Source: Hartmannibacter diazotrophicus
Lineage (GTDB): Bacteria; Pseudomonadota; Alphaproteobacteria; Rhizobiales; Pleomorphomonadaceae
DNA: 64,000 nt
Assembly (NCBI RefSeq): GCF_900231165.1
Contig: NZ_LT960614.1
Span: 4,031,501-4,095,500, forward strand
Direction of reading: 5' to 3'
Positions 49,126-58,214 of this stretch are shown piece by piece. The notes beneath the pieces were generated by a model. It was not told where the DNA came from. It did not search any database and worked only from the letters and a program-made list of their open reading frames with translations. Positions within the stretch are counted from its first letter, which is position 1, and every line of letters begins with the position of its first letter. Position numbers and translations under genes: made by a program.

Positions 49126-49569
49126 GATCCCTCCTCGCTGCGCATTTCCGGGGTTTTACACCTCCGGCGACGCATTTCCGTGGTCTGCGGTCATCTGGCA
49201 GGAGGGGCCACGTCCAGGCAATGGGGAGGATGGACGCAGGCGGTGCGCCAGGCAGCGATTGTTGCCCGGCGACAACGAATGGCACATCGATTTAGCCGGC
49301 CTTTCCACCGTTGCGCCTCATTCTTGCCGGATTTGAGAACAAGCGTGCGGCCGATTTCGCAAACCGTCCTCGGGACATAGAACGTCCGGATCCGGTATCC
49401 CCAATGCCGGCCGCTTCATTCAGCCGTTGTTCAGCCACTGGAATTCATGATCATTCCTCAACGGTTTGGTAACCGGACATTAGCGATAATTGCAGATGGC
49501 AATTCCATCAGGTCAGGCATCCGCTGTCTGGCTGACTCTTGGCAAACTCTAGCGAACCGGTGGAAGACT
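49126..49569. other. Intergenic region between the oxidoreductase and ialB-like genes
   Basis: A 444-base divergent promoter region. The element GCATTTCCG occurs twice (near 49142 and 49171), about 29 bases apart, directly upstream of the oxidoreductase gene. No gene was recognised; the frame upstream of the ialB-like start lacks coding character. Confidence 0.5.
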
Positions 49570-50076
49570 ATGAACGGACGCACGCTAGCAGCGGCACTCA
49601 TCATGCTCGTCGGCGCGGCGACGACCGCAAACGCACAGACCCCGACCCTGCTGACGCAGGAGGGCGACTGGGCCGCCTATGGCTATACGGCCAACGGCGG
49701 AAAGGTTTGCTACATCATTTCGCAGCCCAAGGACCTTCAGCCGAAAGGCGTCAATCGCGATCCGGTCTACATGTTCGTGACCAATCGTCCGAAGGAGAAT
49801 GTCCGTCACGAGGTGAGCGTCATCACGGGCTATCCCTACAAGGAAGGCTCCAAGACGACGATCAAGATTGGGTCCGACACCTTCGTCCTCTTCACCAAGG
49901 ACGACGGCGCCTGGGTTGAAAACGCCGCCGAGGAGGCCCGTCTCATCGGATCGATGAAGGCCGGCTCGGACATGGTGGTGACCGGAACGTCGCGGCGCGG
50001 AACCGTCACGACGGATACCTACTCCCTGAAGGGCGTCACGGCGACGATGAATCGCATCGATTCGGAGTGCAAGTGA
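49570..50076 (+). CDS. Invasion-associated locus B (IalB) family protein
   Basis: A 168-residue exported protein. The signal peptide (MNGRTLAAALIMLVGAATTA, cleavage near NAQT) is followed by the IalB domain (GDWAAYGYTANGGKVCYIIS, NVRHEVSVITGYPYKEGSKT, TDTYSLKGVTATMNRIDSEC). The family was named in Bartonella for a role in red-cell invasion but is widespread in harmless rhizobia, where its role is unclear. A GC hairpin (50091-50109) follows the stop. Confidence 0.9.
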   Translation: MNGRTLAAALIMLVGAATTANAQTPTLLTQEGDWAAYGYTANGGKVCYIISQPKDLQPKGVNRDPVYMFVTNRPKENVRHEVSVITGYPYKEGSKTTIKIGSDTFVLFTKDDGAWVENAAEEARLIGSMKAGSDMVVTGTSRRGTVTTDTYSLKGVTATMNRIDSECK

Positions 50077-50090
50077 CCCGGGAAACAAGC

Positions 50091-50109
50091 AGGGCTGCCT
50101 TGCGGCCCT
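50091..50109 (+). terminator. Hairpin after the ialB-like gene
   Basis: AGGGCTGC and GCGGCCCT pair with one mismatch around CTT, 14 bases past the stop. No T-run follows, so it is a weak candidate. Confidence 0.4.
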
Positions 50110-50253
50110 CCCCCTTGGGCCACCGCGAATAATCCTGTATAAGGGCCGCAATGAAACAGTCGACGGCGAAGGTGGAATGCCTTCGGCCGTCGTTTCGTTT
50201 GTGCCGCCCCGTCCGCGATCCTTCTGTCCGCCTCTCCTTTCGGAGCGTGCGCG

Positions 50254-51579
50254 ATGACGCGAGACCAGGGGCCAGACCCAGGAATGCCCCAAGACGTGTC
50301 CGCGAGCCTCGACCTTTCCCATGCCGCCCATGCGGCAAGATCTGCCGCCGCCGAGAAACCGAATCTCATCGGCCTCTCCCGCGAGGCGCTCGGACTTGCC
50401 CTGAAGGACGCCGGCCTGCCGGAACGGCAGATCCGCATGCGCGTCGCCCAGCTCTGGCACTGGATGTATGTACGCGGCGTCAGCGACTTCGCGTCGATGA
50501 CCAACGTCTCCAAGGACCTGCGCACCGAGCTTGAGGGACGCTTCACGCTGGCCCGTCCCGAGATCGTCGCCGAGCAGGTCTCCAATGACGGCACGCGCAA
50601 GTGGCTGATGAAATTTCCCCCGCGCGGCGCGGGCCGCCCGGTCGAGATCGAGACGGTCTATATTCCCGAGGAAGGCCGCGGCACGCTCTGCATTTCCAGC
50701 CAGGTTGGCTGCACCCTCACCTGCTCCTTCTGCCACACCGGCACCCAGAAGCTGGTGCGCAACCTGACGTCCGAGGAGATCCTCGCCCAGCTTCTCGTCG
50801 CCCGCGATCGGCTTGGCGACTATCCCGAAATCAAGGGCACCGACACGCCGAGGAAGCCCACCGAAGCCATGGTGCCGAGCGAGGGCCGGCTCGTGTCCAA
50901 CATCGTCATGATGGGCATGGGCGAGCCGCTCTATAATTTCGACAACGTCAAGGACGCGCTGCTGATTGCCGCCGATGGCGACGGCCTGTCGCTGTCGAAG
51001 CGCCGCATCACACTGTCCACCTCCGGCGTCGTGCCGATGATCCCGAAGGCCGGCGACGAGATCGGCGTGATGCTGGCGATCTCGCTCCACGCCGTGCGCG
51101 ACGACCTGCGTGACGAACTCGTGCCGCTGAACAAGAAGTTCCCGATCAAGGACCTGCTTGACGCCTGCCGCGCCTATCCGGGCCTGTCCAACGCCAAGCG
51201 CATCACCTTCGAATACGTGATGCTGAAGGGCGTCAACGACAACCCGGCCGACGCGCGCGAACTCGTTCGGCTCCTGCGCGGCATTCCGGCCAAGATCAAC
51301 CTCATCCCCTTCAATCCCTGGCCGGGCAGCCCCTATGAGTGCTCGGAATGGGATGCGATCGAGCGCTTCGCCGACATCGTCAACCACGCCGGCTATGCCT
51401 CGCCGATCCGCACCCCGCGCGGCCGCGACATTCTCGCCGCCTGCGGCCAGCTGAAATCGGAGACCGAGCGCATGCGCGTCAAGGATCGCCGCGCGCTGGA
51501 GGCCGCCGAAGCGGCAGGCGCCGCGCCGAGCCAGGAAGATCTGGCGATGCGGGCGATGGTCTCCGGTCTCGGCGACTGA
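50254..51579 (+). CDS. rlmN: 23S rRNA (adenine-C2)-methyltransferase RlmN
   Basis: A 441-residue radical-SAM enzyme with the cluster-binding motif [13 protein letters not shown] (C-x3-C-x2-C) near residue 153 and the methyl-carrying cysteine in ILAACGQLK near the C-terminus. It methylates A2503 of 23S rRNA and A37 of some tRNAs. GGAG lies 8 bases before the ATG. It is about 60 residues longer than E. coli RlmN, mostly at the N-terminus (a Ser/Ala-rich stretch) and C-terminus. It is followed by a small membrane gene 9 bases on. Confidence 0.96.
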   Translation: MTRDQGPDPGMPQDVSASLDLSHAAHAARSAAAEKPNLIGLSREALGLALKDAGLPERQIRMRVAQLWHWMYVRGVSDFASMTNVSKDLRTELEGRFTLARPEIVAEQVSNDGTRKWLMKFPPRGAGRPVEIETVYIPEEGRGTLCISSQVGCTLTCSFCHTGTQKLVRNLTSEEILAQLLVARDRLGDYPEIKGTDTPRKPTEAMVPSEGRLVSNIVMMGMGEPLYNFDNVKDALLIAADGDGLSLSKRRITLSTSGVVPMIPKAGDEIGVMLAISLHAVRDDLRDELVPLNKKFPIKDLLDACRAYPGLSNAKRITFEYVMLKGVNDNPADARELVRLLRGIPAKINLIPFNPWPGSPYECSEWDAIERFADIVNHAGYASPIRTPRGRDILAACGQLKSETERMRVKDRRALEAAEAAGAAPSQEDLAMRAMVSGLGD

Positions 51580-51588
51580 GGCCCATCC

Positions 51589-52041
51589 ATGCACATCATC
51601 GGACGCCTCTTTGCCGCAGCGATCGGCTTCATCGTCGCGGTGATCGTCGCGGCGCTCTTCCTGCTTGCCGCCGAAGTCGGCCTTCAGCCGCAATCCACCC
51701 GTGACGCGGACTGGTTCTACGCCATGTTCACGGTCTCCAGCATCGTGACGGCCGCCGGCATCGGCGCCTTTGTGACGGTTCCGGCTTCGGTCGTGATCCT
51801 GGTGACGGAATTCTTTGCACTGCGTTCGTGGGTGATCTACGCCGCAGCCGGCGGCGCCATGGGCTTTGCCGCCTCGAAGGGCGTCGTGCTCGTCTCCGGG
51901 CAGGAATCGACGACGGGCTTCGACGCGACGGTCCTGATGGCAACCGGCTTCGTCGCCGGGCTTGCCTATTGGCTCGTCGCCGGACGCATGGCCGGCTTCT
52001 TCCCCTCACCGCGCGAAGAAAATCCCGACCGGCAGGGCTGA
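51589..52041 (+). CDS. Small integral membrane protein, unknown function
   Basis: A 150-residue protein with four hydrophobic segments (GFIVAVIVAALFLLAAEVG, MFTVSSIVTAAGIGAFVTVP, WVIYAAAGGAMGFAASKGVV, ATVLMATGFVAGLAYWLVAG) and a short polar C-terminus. The codon use matches the flanking genes. It is close enough behind rlmN to be cotranscribed. No family recognised. Confidence 0.75.
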   Translation: MHIIGRLFAAAIGFIVAVIVAALFLLAAEVGLQPQSTRDADWFYAMFTVSSIVTAAGIGAFVTVPASVVILVTEFFALRSWVIYAAAGGAMGFAASKGVVLVSGQESTTGFDATVLMATGFVAGLAYWLVAGRMAGFFPSPREENPDRQG

Positions 52042-52046
52042 CGCGC

Positions 52047-52691
52047 TCAACTGCGTCCCTGCGTCATCACGAGCTTGACCGCGAAGGCCGCCATCACGCC
52101 GGCAAAGCCGAAATCGAAACCCCGCAGGAATTTCGGCGACGACTTTAGGAATGTGGAAATCCGGTCGGCCCCGAGGATCATCGGAATGGTCAACGGGATC
52201 GAGATGCCAATGAACCAGAGGCCGAGGAAGAACAGCTTGCCCATCGCGTGCGGGTCCGCCGGGCTGACGAACTGCGGCAGGAAGGTCACGAAGAAGATGA
52301 TGATCTTCGGGTTGAGCAGGTTGATGCCGATCGCCTTCAGGAAGACACGGGCGAGCGGCTCTGATTTCCGGCCTTCCCTGTCGAGCGAGAAGGCGCTGCC
52401 GTGCCGGATGGCGCCGAGCGCCAGCCAGAGCAGATAGAGACAGCCGGCCACCTTCAGCACCGTGAAAGCCGTCGCCGACGCGGCCAGCAGCGCCGACAGG
52501 CCGACCGCGGCCAGCGTGCTGTGGACGACGAGGCCCGCCGAAGCGCCGATGAAGGCCGCAAAGCCGGCCGCACGCCCCGCCATGACGGTCCGGCTGAGAT
52601 AGAAGGTCATGTCCGGGCCCGGCGTCAGCGTCAGGAAGACGGCGGCAAGCGTGAAACCGACGAGGATGGAGAGATCGGGCAGGAAGGTCAT
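52047..52691 (-). CDS. LysE/RhtB-family amino-acid exporter
   Basis: A 214-residue membrane protein with the LysE-family signature near the N-terminus (FLTLTPGPDMTFYLSRTVMA) and the conserved KAIGINLLNPKIIIFFVTFL. It has about six membrane helices. By family it exports amino acids such as homoserine, threonine or lysine. A second family member is encoded at 61.2-61.8 kb. Confidence 0.92.
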   Translation of the reverse strand: MTFLPDLSILVGFTLAAVFLTLTPGPDMTFYLSRTVMAGRAAGFAAFIGASAGLVVHSTLAAVGLSALLAASATAFTVLKVAGCLYLLWLALGAIRHGSAFSLDREGRKSEPLARVFLKAIGINLLNPKIIIFFVTFLPQFVSPADPHAMGKLFFLGLWFIGISIPLTIPMILGADRISTFLKSSPKFLRGFDFGFAGVMAAFAVKLVMTQGRS

Positions 52692-52836
52692 GATGGTCGG
52701 CGCGATTAGCTGTTAGGAAAATTCGGCGCACGAGACCATTTCGCCGACGGGAAGGCAACCCGATTCAAAGCCTGTCGATCAAATCGTCTCCCCGCATGTC
52801 ATGGCCCGCTTGGAGAACGGCAGTCAGACGCCGCCC

Positions 52837-53226
52837 CTACTCCTTCTCGTGACAGGCAACGCAGAGCTTGTTGCCATCGGGATCGCGAAAATAGGCGCCG
52901 TAATAGTTGGCGTGATACTGCGGCCTCAGCCCCGGCGCGCCTTCGCTCGTGCCGCCATGGTCGAGGGCTGCCCGGTAGCACAGATCGACGAGGGATCGCC
53001 GCTCCGCCAGAAGGGCCGTCATCGGGCCGTTGCCCGGAGACGCCGGCTGGCCGTCGAAGGGCTTGCCGACGATGAAAAGCGGCCGCGCAACGCCCGGCCT
53101 CTGCCAGATCGCCCATTGCTCCGGATCGTGAAATCTGAGGACGAGCCCGAGCGGGTCCAGAAGCGCCGAGTAAAACGGGAAGCTGCGCGCGAGATCGTTG
53201 GTGCCGAGATGGATATGCGAGAACAA
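52837..53226 (-). CDS. VOC-family (glyoxalase-like) protein, TTG start
   Basis: A 129-residue protein of the vicinal-oxygen-chelate fold: the first beta-alpha-beta unit FSHIHLGTNDLARSFPFYSA and the second ending GAYFRDPDGNKLCVACHE. Metal-binding His and Glu positions are present in HIHLG and NKLCVACHE. The likely start is a TTG at 53226 with GGAG 7 bases upstream. Such proteins act as lyases, dioxygenases or resistance proteins; the specific role is unknown. Confidence 0.85.
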   Translation of the reverse strand: MFSHIHLGTNDLARSFPFYSALLDPLGLVLRFHDPEQWAIWQRPGVARPLFIVGKPFDGQPASPGNGPMTALLAERRSLVDLCYRAALDHGGTSEGAPGLRPQYHANYYGAYFRDPDGNKLCVACHEKE

Positions 53227-53331
53227 GCGTCTTCTCCGTTTCTGCCTGCCTGACTTGCATTTGACAGGCCGATGCTGACATAGGAGGCGGCGAAGACAAA
53301 CGCGATCCTTTCCAGCCGGACGAGGTCATTC

Positions 53332-54138
53332 TTGAAGCGGATCAGACAGCAGGCGGTCGCCAGCATGGCCGAACGGCCGATCCTTTGGCTGGCCGTTGCG
53401 ACGACGGTTCTGAGCCTCGTCTTCGTCCTATTTCCAGAAATCGACCTTGCCGCCTCGCGCCTCTTCTACGTCGACGGCGAGGGCTTCCCGGTCTCCGGCA
53501 TTGCCTTCTTCTCCTCGCTTCGCCGTCTCGGACAGGCTGTCACCCGCGCCATGGTCATCGTGCCGCTCGTCGCCCTGCTCGTGCCGTTTCTTTTTTCCGG
53601 CGCCCGCTTCCTGCTGTCGGCGAAGTCGGCTCTCTTCCTGCTTCTCTCCATGGCCGTCGGACCGGGATTCATTGTCAACGTGGTCCTCAAGGGCGAATGG
53701 GGCCGTGCCCGCCCGCGCGAGATCACCGAATTCGGCGGCACCTTCGACTTCAGCCGGGCCTGGGAGATCGTGCACTACTGCCAGTCGAACTGCTCCTTCG
53801 TCTCGGCGGAGGCCGCCGCTTCCATGCAGGTGATGGCGCTGGCGCTGATCTGTCCGCCGGCCTGGCGGCGGAGCGTCGCCATCGGTGCCTTCGCCTTCGC
53901 GCTGGTCATGTCGGTCAACCGCATGGCCTTCGGCGGCCACTTTCTGTCCGACGTCACCATCGCCTGGCTGTTGACGCTCTGGGTGATGTTCGCGGTCCAC
54001 CGCCTCCTCTACGTCAAGACGCCCCTGCTGACGGACGAAGCGATTGCCGGAAGCCTCGGGCGCGCTGGCGACCATATGAAACGCGCACTTGGCCGCTTCT
54101 GGTGCGCCCTCGACGATCTCCTGCAGAAATTCAAATGA
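53332..54138 (+). CDS. PAP2-family membrane phosphatase
   Basis: A 268-residue membrane protein carrying the three-part lipid-phosphatase signature: KGEWGRARP (K-x6-R-P), CSFVSAEAA (in place of P-S-G-H) and SVNRMAFGGHFLSD (S-R-x5-H-x3-D). About six membrane helices are predicted. The substitution of PSGH by FVSAEA is seen in a subgroup that includes LpxE-like lipid A phosphatases. The substrate may be lipid A or another lipid phosphate. The TTG at 53332 has GAGG 6 bases upstream; the ATG at 53365 is the alternative. Confidence 0.85.
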   Translation: MKRIRQQAVASMAERPILWLAVATTVLSLVFVLFPEIDLAASRLFYVDGEGFPVSGIAFFSSLRRLGQAVTRAMVIVPLVALLVPFLFSGARFLLSAKSALFLLLSMAVGPGFIVNVVLKGEWGRARPREITEFGGTFDFSRAWEIVHYCQSNCSFVSAEAAASMQVMALALICPPAWRRSVAIGAFAFALVMSVNRMAFGGHFLSDVTIAWLLTLWVMFAVHRLLYVKTPLLTDEAIAGSLGRAGDHMKRALGRFWCALDDLLQKFK

Positions 54139-54139
54139 A

Positions 54140-54162
54140 AAGGGCGGCCAGTGGCCGCCCTT
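54140..54162. terminator. Bidirectional terminator between the PAP2 gene and typA
   Basis: AAGGGCGGCC and GGCCGCCCTT form a perfect 10-base stem around AGT between two convergent stops. Confidence 0.8.
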
Positions 54163-54186
54163 GAAGCACATTTTGCGATCGACCCG

Positions 54187-56025
54187 TCAGGCCGCGCCGA
54201 CCTGGATGGTCTTGCTCTTCTCGGAGCGCTTGCGCTCGTTCGGATCGAGATAGGTCTTGCGCAGACGGATCGACTTCGGCGTCACCTCGACAAGTTCGTC
54301 GTCCTCGATCCACGACAGCGCCTTTTCCAGCGTCATCTGGATCGGCGGCGTGAGACGAACGGCCTCGTCCTTGGACGTCGAGCGAACGTTGGAGAGCTTC
54401 TTGCCCTTGAGCACGTTCACTTCCAGGTCGTTCTCGCGGTTGTGCTCGCCGACGATCATGCCCTGGTAGACCTTCCAGCCCGGCTCGATCATCATCGGGC
54501 CGCGATCTTCCAGGTTCCAGAGCGCGTAGGCGACGGCCTCGCCGGAATCGTTGGAGATGAGCACGCCATTGCGCCGGCCCGCGATCTCGCCCTTGTAGGG
54601 GGCGTATTCGTGGAAGAGCCGGTTCATGATCGCCGTGCCGCGCGTGTCGGTCAGAAGCTCCGACTGATAGCCGATGAGGCCGCGCGTCGGTGCGTAGAAG
54701 ACCAGTCGCTGGCGGTTGCCGCCGGAGGGACGCATCTCGACCATGTCGGCGCGGCGCTCGGACATCTTCTGCACGACGACCGAGGAAAACTCCTCGTCGA
54801 CGTCGATCACGACTTCCTCGATCGGCTCCAGCATCTGGCCGGTGGCCTCGTCTTCCTTGTAGACGACACGCGGGCGAGACACGGCGATCTCGAAGCCCTC
54901 GCGACGCATGGTCTCGATGAGGACCGAAAGCTGAAGCTCGCCGCGCCCGGAGACGAAGAAGGAATCCTTGTCGGCCGATTCCTCGATCTTCAGCGCCACG
55001 TTGCCCTCGGCCTCGCGCAGGAGACGATCGCGGATGACGCGGCTCGTCACCTTGTCGCCCTCGGTGCCGGCCAGCGGCGAATCGTTGACGATGAAGGACA
55101 TGGTGACCGTCGGCGGATCGATCGGCTGAGCCGGCATGGCCGTATCCACCGAAAGGTCGCAGAAGGTATCGGCGACGGTGCCCTTCGAAAGACCGGCGAT
55201 CGCCACGATGTCGCCCGCCTCGCCAAGCTCGATCGGCTGGCGTTCGATGCCGCGGAAGGCGAGAATCTTGGAAACGCGGCCCTGCTCGACGACGGAACCG
55301 TCCTGCGCCAGCACCTTGATGGACTGGTTCGGCTTGATCGTGCCGGCGGTGATGCGGCCCGTGATCATGCGTCCGAGGAAGGGATTGGCCTCCAGCAGCG
55401 TGCCGATCATCTTGAAGGGCGCGCCTTCCTCGACGGTCGGCTTCGGCACATGGCGCAGCACGAGGTCGAAGAGGGGCTTCATGCCGTCTTCCGGAGAGCC
55501 GTCCGGGCTTTCCGCCATCCAGCCGTTGCGGCCCGAGCCGTAAAGGATCGGGAAATCGAGCTGTTCGTCGGTGGCGTCGAGGTTGGCGAAGAGATCGAAG
55601 ACCTCATCCACGACCTCGTGAATGCGGGCGTCGTGGCGATCGACCTTGTTGATCGCGACGATCGGCTTCAGGCCGACCTTGAGCGCCTTGCCAACGACGA
55701 ATTTCGTCTGCGGCATCGGGCCCTCGGCGGCGTCGACGAGAACGATGGCGCCGTCCACCATGTTCAGGATGCGCTCCACCTCGCCGCCGAAGTCGGCGTG
55801 GCCGGGGGTGTCGACGATGTTGATGCGCGTGTCGCCCCAGACGACCGAGGTCGCCTTGGCGAGGATCGTGATGCCGCGCTCCTTTTCCAGATCGTTGGAA
55901 TCCATCACGCGCTCGGCGACGCGCTGGTTCTCGCGGTAGGAGCCCGACTGTTTCAGGAGTTCGTCAACCAGCGTTGTCTTGCCGTGGTCGACGTGCGCGA
56001 TGATTGCAATATTTCGAAGAGCCAT
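54187..56025 (-). CDS. typA: Ribosome-associated GTPase TypA/BipA
   Basis: A 612-residue translational GTPase: G1 [11 protein letters not shown]3 [13 protein letters not shown]4 NKVDR, then EF-G-like domains and the BipA-specific C-terminus ([26 protein letters not shown]-like [16 protein letters not shown]). It binds ribosomes and aids late assembly and stress adaptation, especially at low temperature. It is a single-gene unit. Confidence 0.96.
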   Translation of the reverse strand: MALRNIAIIAHVDHGKTTLVDELLKQSGSYRENQRVAERVMDSNDLEKERGITILAKATSVVWGDTRINIVDTPGHADFGGEVERILNMVDGAIVLVDAAEGPMPQTKFVVGKALKVGLKPIVAINKVDRHDARIHEVVDEVFDLFANLDATDEQLDFPILYGSGRNGWMAESPDGSPEDGMKPLFDLVLRHVPKPTVEEGAPFKMIGTLLEANPFLGRMITGRITAGTIKPNQSIKVLAQDGSVVEQGRVSKILAFRGIERQPIELGEAGDIVAIAGLSKGTVADTFCDLSVDTAMPAQPIDPPTVTMSFIVNDSPLAGTEGDKVTSRVIRDRLLREAEGNVALKIEESADKDSFFVSGRGELQLSVLIETMRREGFEIAVSRPRVVYKEDEATGQMLEPIEEVVIDVDEEFSSVVVQKMSERRADMVEMRPSGGNRQRLVFYAPTRGLIGYQSELLTDTRGTAIMNRLFHEYAPYKGEIAGRRNGVLISNDSGEAVAYALWNLEDRGPMMIEPGWKVYQGMIVGEHNRENDLEVNVLKGKKLSNVRSTSKDEAVRLTPPIQMTLEKALSWIEDDELVEVTPKSIRLRKTYLDPNERKRSEKSKTIQVGAA

Positions 56026-56273
56026 ATCTCACCTGAGTGGGCGGTTCGGGAGGAGAACCTGCCATCGTTGCGGCGCACTATACGAATCGATTGGCGCGGA
56101 GCAAGAAAAACCGGGCTGGCTGCGCCAATTCGGCGTCAAATCCACAATGATGCATTGGTGCTATGCGAGAAATGCATGACGTGAGCGGGCTTTTGTGCCA
56201 TGTCAAAGACAAATGCCGACAAATGGATCATTGCAGTTGGCGATGACATTTTAAGGAAAGCGCCAGACACCGA

Positions 56274-56735
56274 ATGCCCATGAAGCTCTCTTCACAGCCG
56301 CTCGGCTTCCTTTTTGTCGATGTCGCCCGCCTCTTCCGGCGCAGTTTCGAGCAGGCACTTGCGGAAGCCGGCCTTGGTCTGACGTCGGGCGAAGCGCGGA
56401 CCCTTGCCCGGTGCGGCCGCTACAAGTCGGTCGGCGGCATCCGGCAGGCGGTTCTGGCCGACGTCATGAGCGTCGAACCGATGACCCTCGTCGGCTATCT
56501 GGACCGCCTGGAGAAGGCCGGGCTCGTCGGACGCTTTCCCGACCCGAGCGACCGCCGCGCCAAGCTGGTGCGGGTGCTTCCCAAGGGCGAGCCGGTTCTG
56601 CGGCGCGTGGAGGAGATCGGCCAGAAGGTCCGTCTCAGCGCCATCGAAGGCCTCTCGCCAGACCAGATCGAAACCCTTCAGGACGCCCTGGAGCACATCT
56701 GCGACCGGCTCAGCGTCTACGACGCGGGCAAGTGA
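56274..56735 (+). CDS. MarR-family transcriptional regulator
   Basis: A 153-residue winged-helix regulator with a MarR recognition region (RQAVLADVMSVEPMTLVGYL) and wing (PDPSDRRAKLVRVLPKG). It lies 190 bases upstream of a Bcr/CflA-type efflux gene in the same direction, suggesting it controls that pump, as MarR proteins often do. Confidence 0.9.
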   Translation: MPMKLSSQPLGFLFVDVARLFRRSFEQALAEAGLGLTSGEARTLARCGRYKSVGGIRQAVLADVMSVEPMTLVGYLDRLEKAGLVGRFPDPSDRRAKLVRVLPKGEPVLRRVEEIGQKVRLSAIEGLSPDQIETLQDALEHICDRLSVYDAGK

Positions 56736-56926
56736 TCGAAGAGATCTCGGCGCCTGCACGGGCATTGTCCTGACTTGACGCACGCTCCCTCATTCATTTA
56801 ATAAGTTTTCCTGATAATCTCAGCGAAACGTCAGACGTCCTCGGCCTGCTCGGCACACGTCCGCGAGCCGGCAGGGCGCCGTCTTGTGAACGGGACCGGG
56901 GCAAGCCGCTTCCAGGGAGAGATCAG

Positions 56927-58132
56927 GTGACAAGCAGCGCGGCAGAAGGCCTTCCGGCCCTTCTCTCCGAACGGCGAGCCGCCGTCATCGGCGCCTTGCT
57001 TGTTGCCCTCGGGCCCGTGTCGATGGCGCTCTACACGCCGGCGATGCCGGCGCTCGTCACCGCCTTCGGCACCACGCTCGCCACGGTGAAGCTCAGCCTG
57101 ACGGTCTATTTCGCCGGCTTCGCCTTCGCCCAGTTGCTGGTGGGGCCTCTCTCCGATGCCTTCGGGCGCCGGCCCACCGGCTTCGGGTTCATGGGTCTTT
57201 ATCTCGGCGGCAGTCTTCTCGCCCTCTTCGCCCCGAGCGTGGAGGTGCTGATCGCGGCCCGGCTGGTGCAGGGCATCGGCGCCGCGGCGGGCGTCGCGCT
57301 GTCCCGCGCCATCGTGCGCGACCTCTTTACCGGCCAGCAGTCGGCCCGGACCATGAACCTCATCGGCATTTTCCTCGCGATCGGGCCCGCCATCGCCCCG
57401 ACGATCGGCGGCGTCATCCTGGTCACGGTCGGCTGGCACGCCATCTTCGCCGTGATGGTGCTCTACGGCATCGCGCTCGTTTCGATGCTTCTCTACGTCC
57501 TGCCGGAAACCAATCTTTCCCGCACGCGCGGAGCCGCAAGACCCGGCACCCTCGTGACCAACTATCGCATGCTGCTCGCAGACAGCCGCTTCCTGCGCCC
57601 GGTGCTGGTGCTCGGCGGCACCGTTGGCGGCATCTATGCCATCGCCACCATGCTGCCATTCCTGCTGATCGACATCGTCGGCCTGACCCCGATGGAATTC
57701 GGCGTCGGGATGCTGGCCCAGACCGGGGCCTTCATTCTCGGCGGCATCGTCACCAAGCATCTGCTGCGCCGCCATGACGCCTCAGCTCTGGTGCTGCCCG
57801 GCCTTGCCATCAGCCTTGCCGGCGGCCTTGGCCTTGCGATCGGCCTGCGCGTCCTGCCGCCGAGCTACCTGGCCGTCATGGGGCCGGTGGCGGTCTTCGC
57901 CTTCTCCATTGCGATGATCATGCCGGCGCTGACCACCGACGCCCTGGCGCCCTTCCCCGCGCACGCCGGCTCGGCGGCAGCTCTGATGGGCTTCGCCCAG
58001 ATGGGCGGAGGCCTCCTCGGCAGCGCCATTGCGGCGGTGCTCGACGACACCGTCACGGCAATGGCGAGCGTGCTGCCGAGCATGATCGTTTTTGCATGCT
58101 TCATGCAATTCTTGATTGGCCGACGCGGCTGA
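56927..58132 (+). CDS. Bcr/CflA-family multidrug efflux MFS transporter, GTG start
   Basis: A 401-residue major-facilitator protein with about 12 membrane helices. It carries the family pattern near helix 1 (VALGPVSMALYTPAMPALVT), GPLSDAFGRRP in loop 2-3 and ARLVQGIGAAAGVALSRAIV in helix 4. By family it exports drugs or sulphonamide-like compounds with proton exchange. The GTG at 56927 has GGGAGA 6 bases upstream. Confidence 0.92.
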   Translation: MTSSAAEGLPALLSERRAAVIGALLVALGPVSMALYTPAMPALVTAFGTTLATVKLSLTVYFAGFAFAQLLVGPLSDAFGRRPTGFGFMGLYLGGSLLALFAPSVEVLIAARLVQGIGAAAGVALSRAIVRDLFTGQQSARTMNLIGIFLAIGPAIAPTIGGVILVTVGWHAIFAVMVLYGIALVSMLLYVLPETNLSRTRGAARPGTLVTNYRMLLADSRFLRPVLVLGGTVGGIYAIATMLPFLLIDIVGLTPMEFGVGMLAQTGAFILGGIVTKHLLRRHDASALVLPGLAISLAGGLGLAIGLRVLPPSYLAVMGPVAVFAFSIAMIMPALTTDALAPFPAHAGSAAALMGFAQMGGGLLGSAIAAVLDDTVTAMASVLPSMIVFACFMQFLIGRRG

Positions 58133-58159
58133 ACCGCAACGTCCGCACAAATTGAGGAA

Positions 58160-58187
58160 GGGCACCCGGCGCTGCCGCCGGATGCCC
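58160..58187. terminator. Terminator between the efflux and PhoD-like genes
   Basis: GGGCACCCGGCG pairs with CGCCGGATGCCC with one mismatch, between convergent stops. Short T-rich sequence follows to the right. Confidence 0.6.
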
Positions 58188-58214
58188 TCCCGTTTGTCGT
58201 TTCGCGATAAAGCC

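Noticed and set aside
54151-56184. 677-codon rightward open frame opposite typA
   Set aside because: Antisense of typA without domain similarity.
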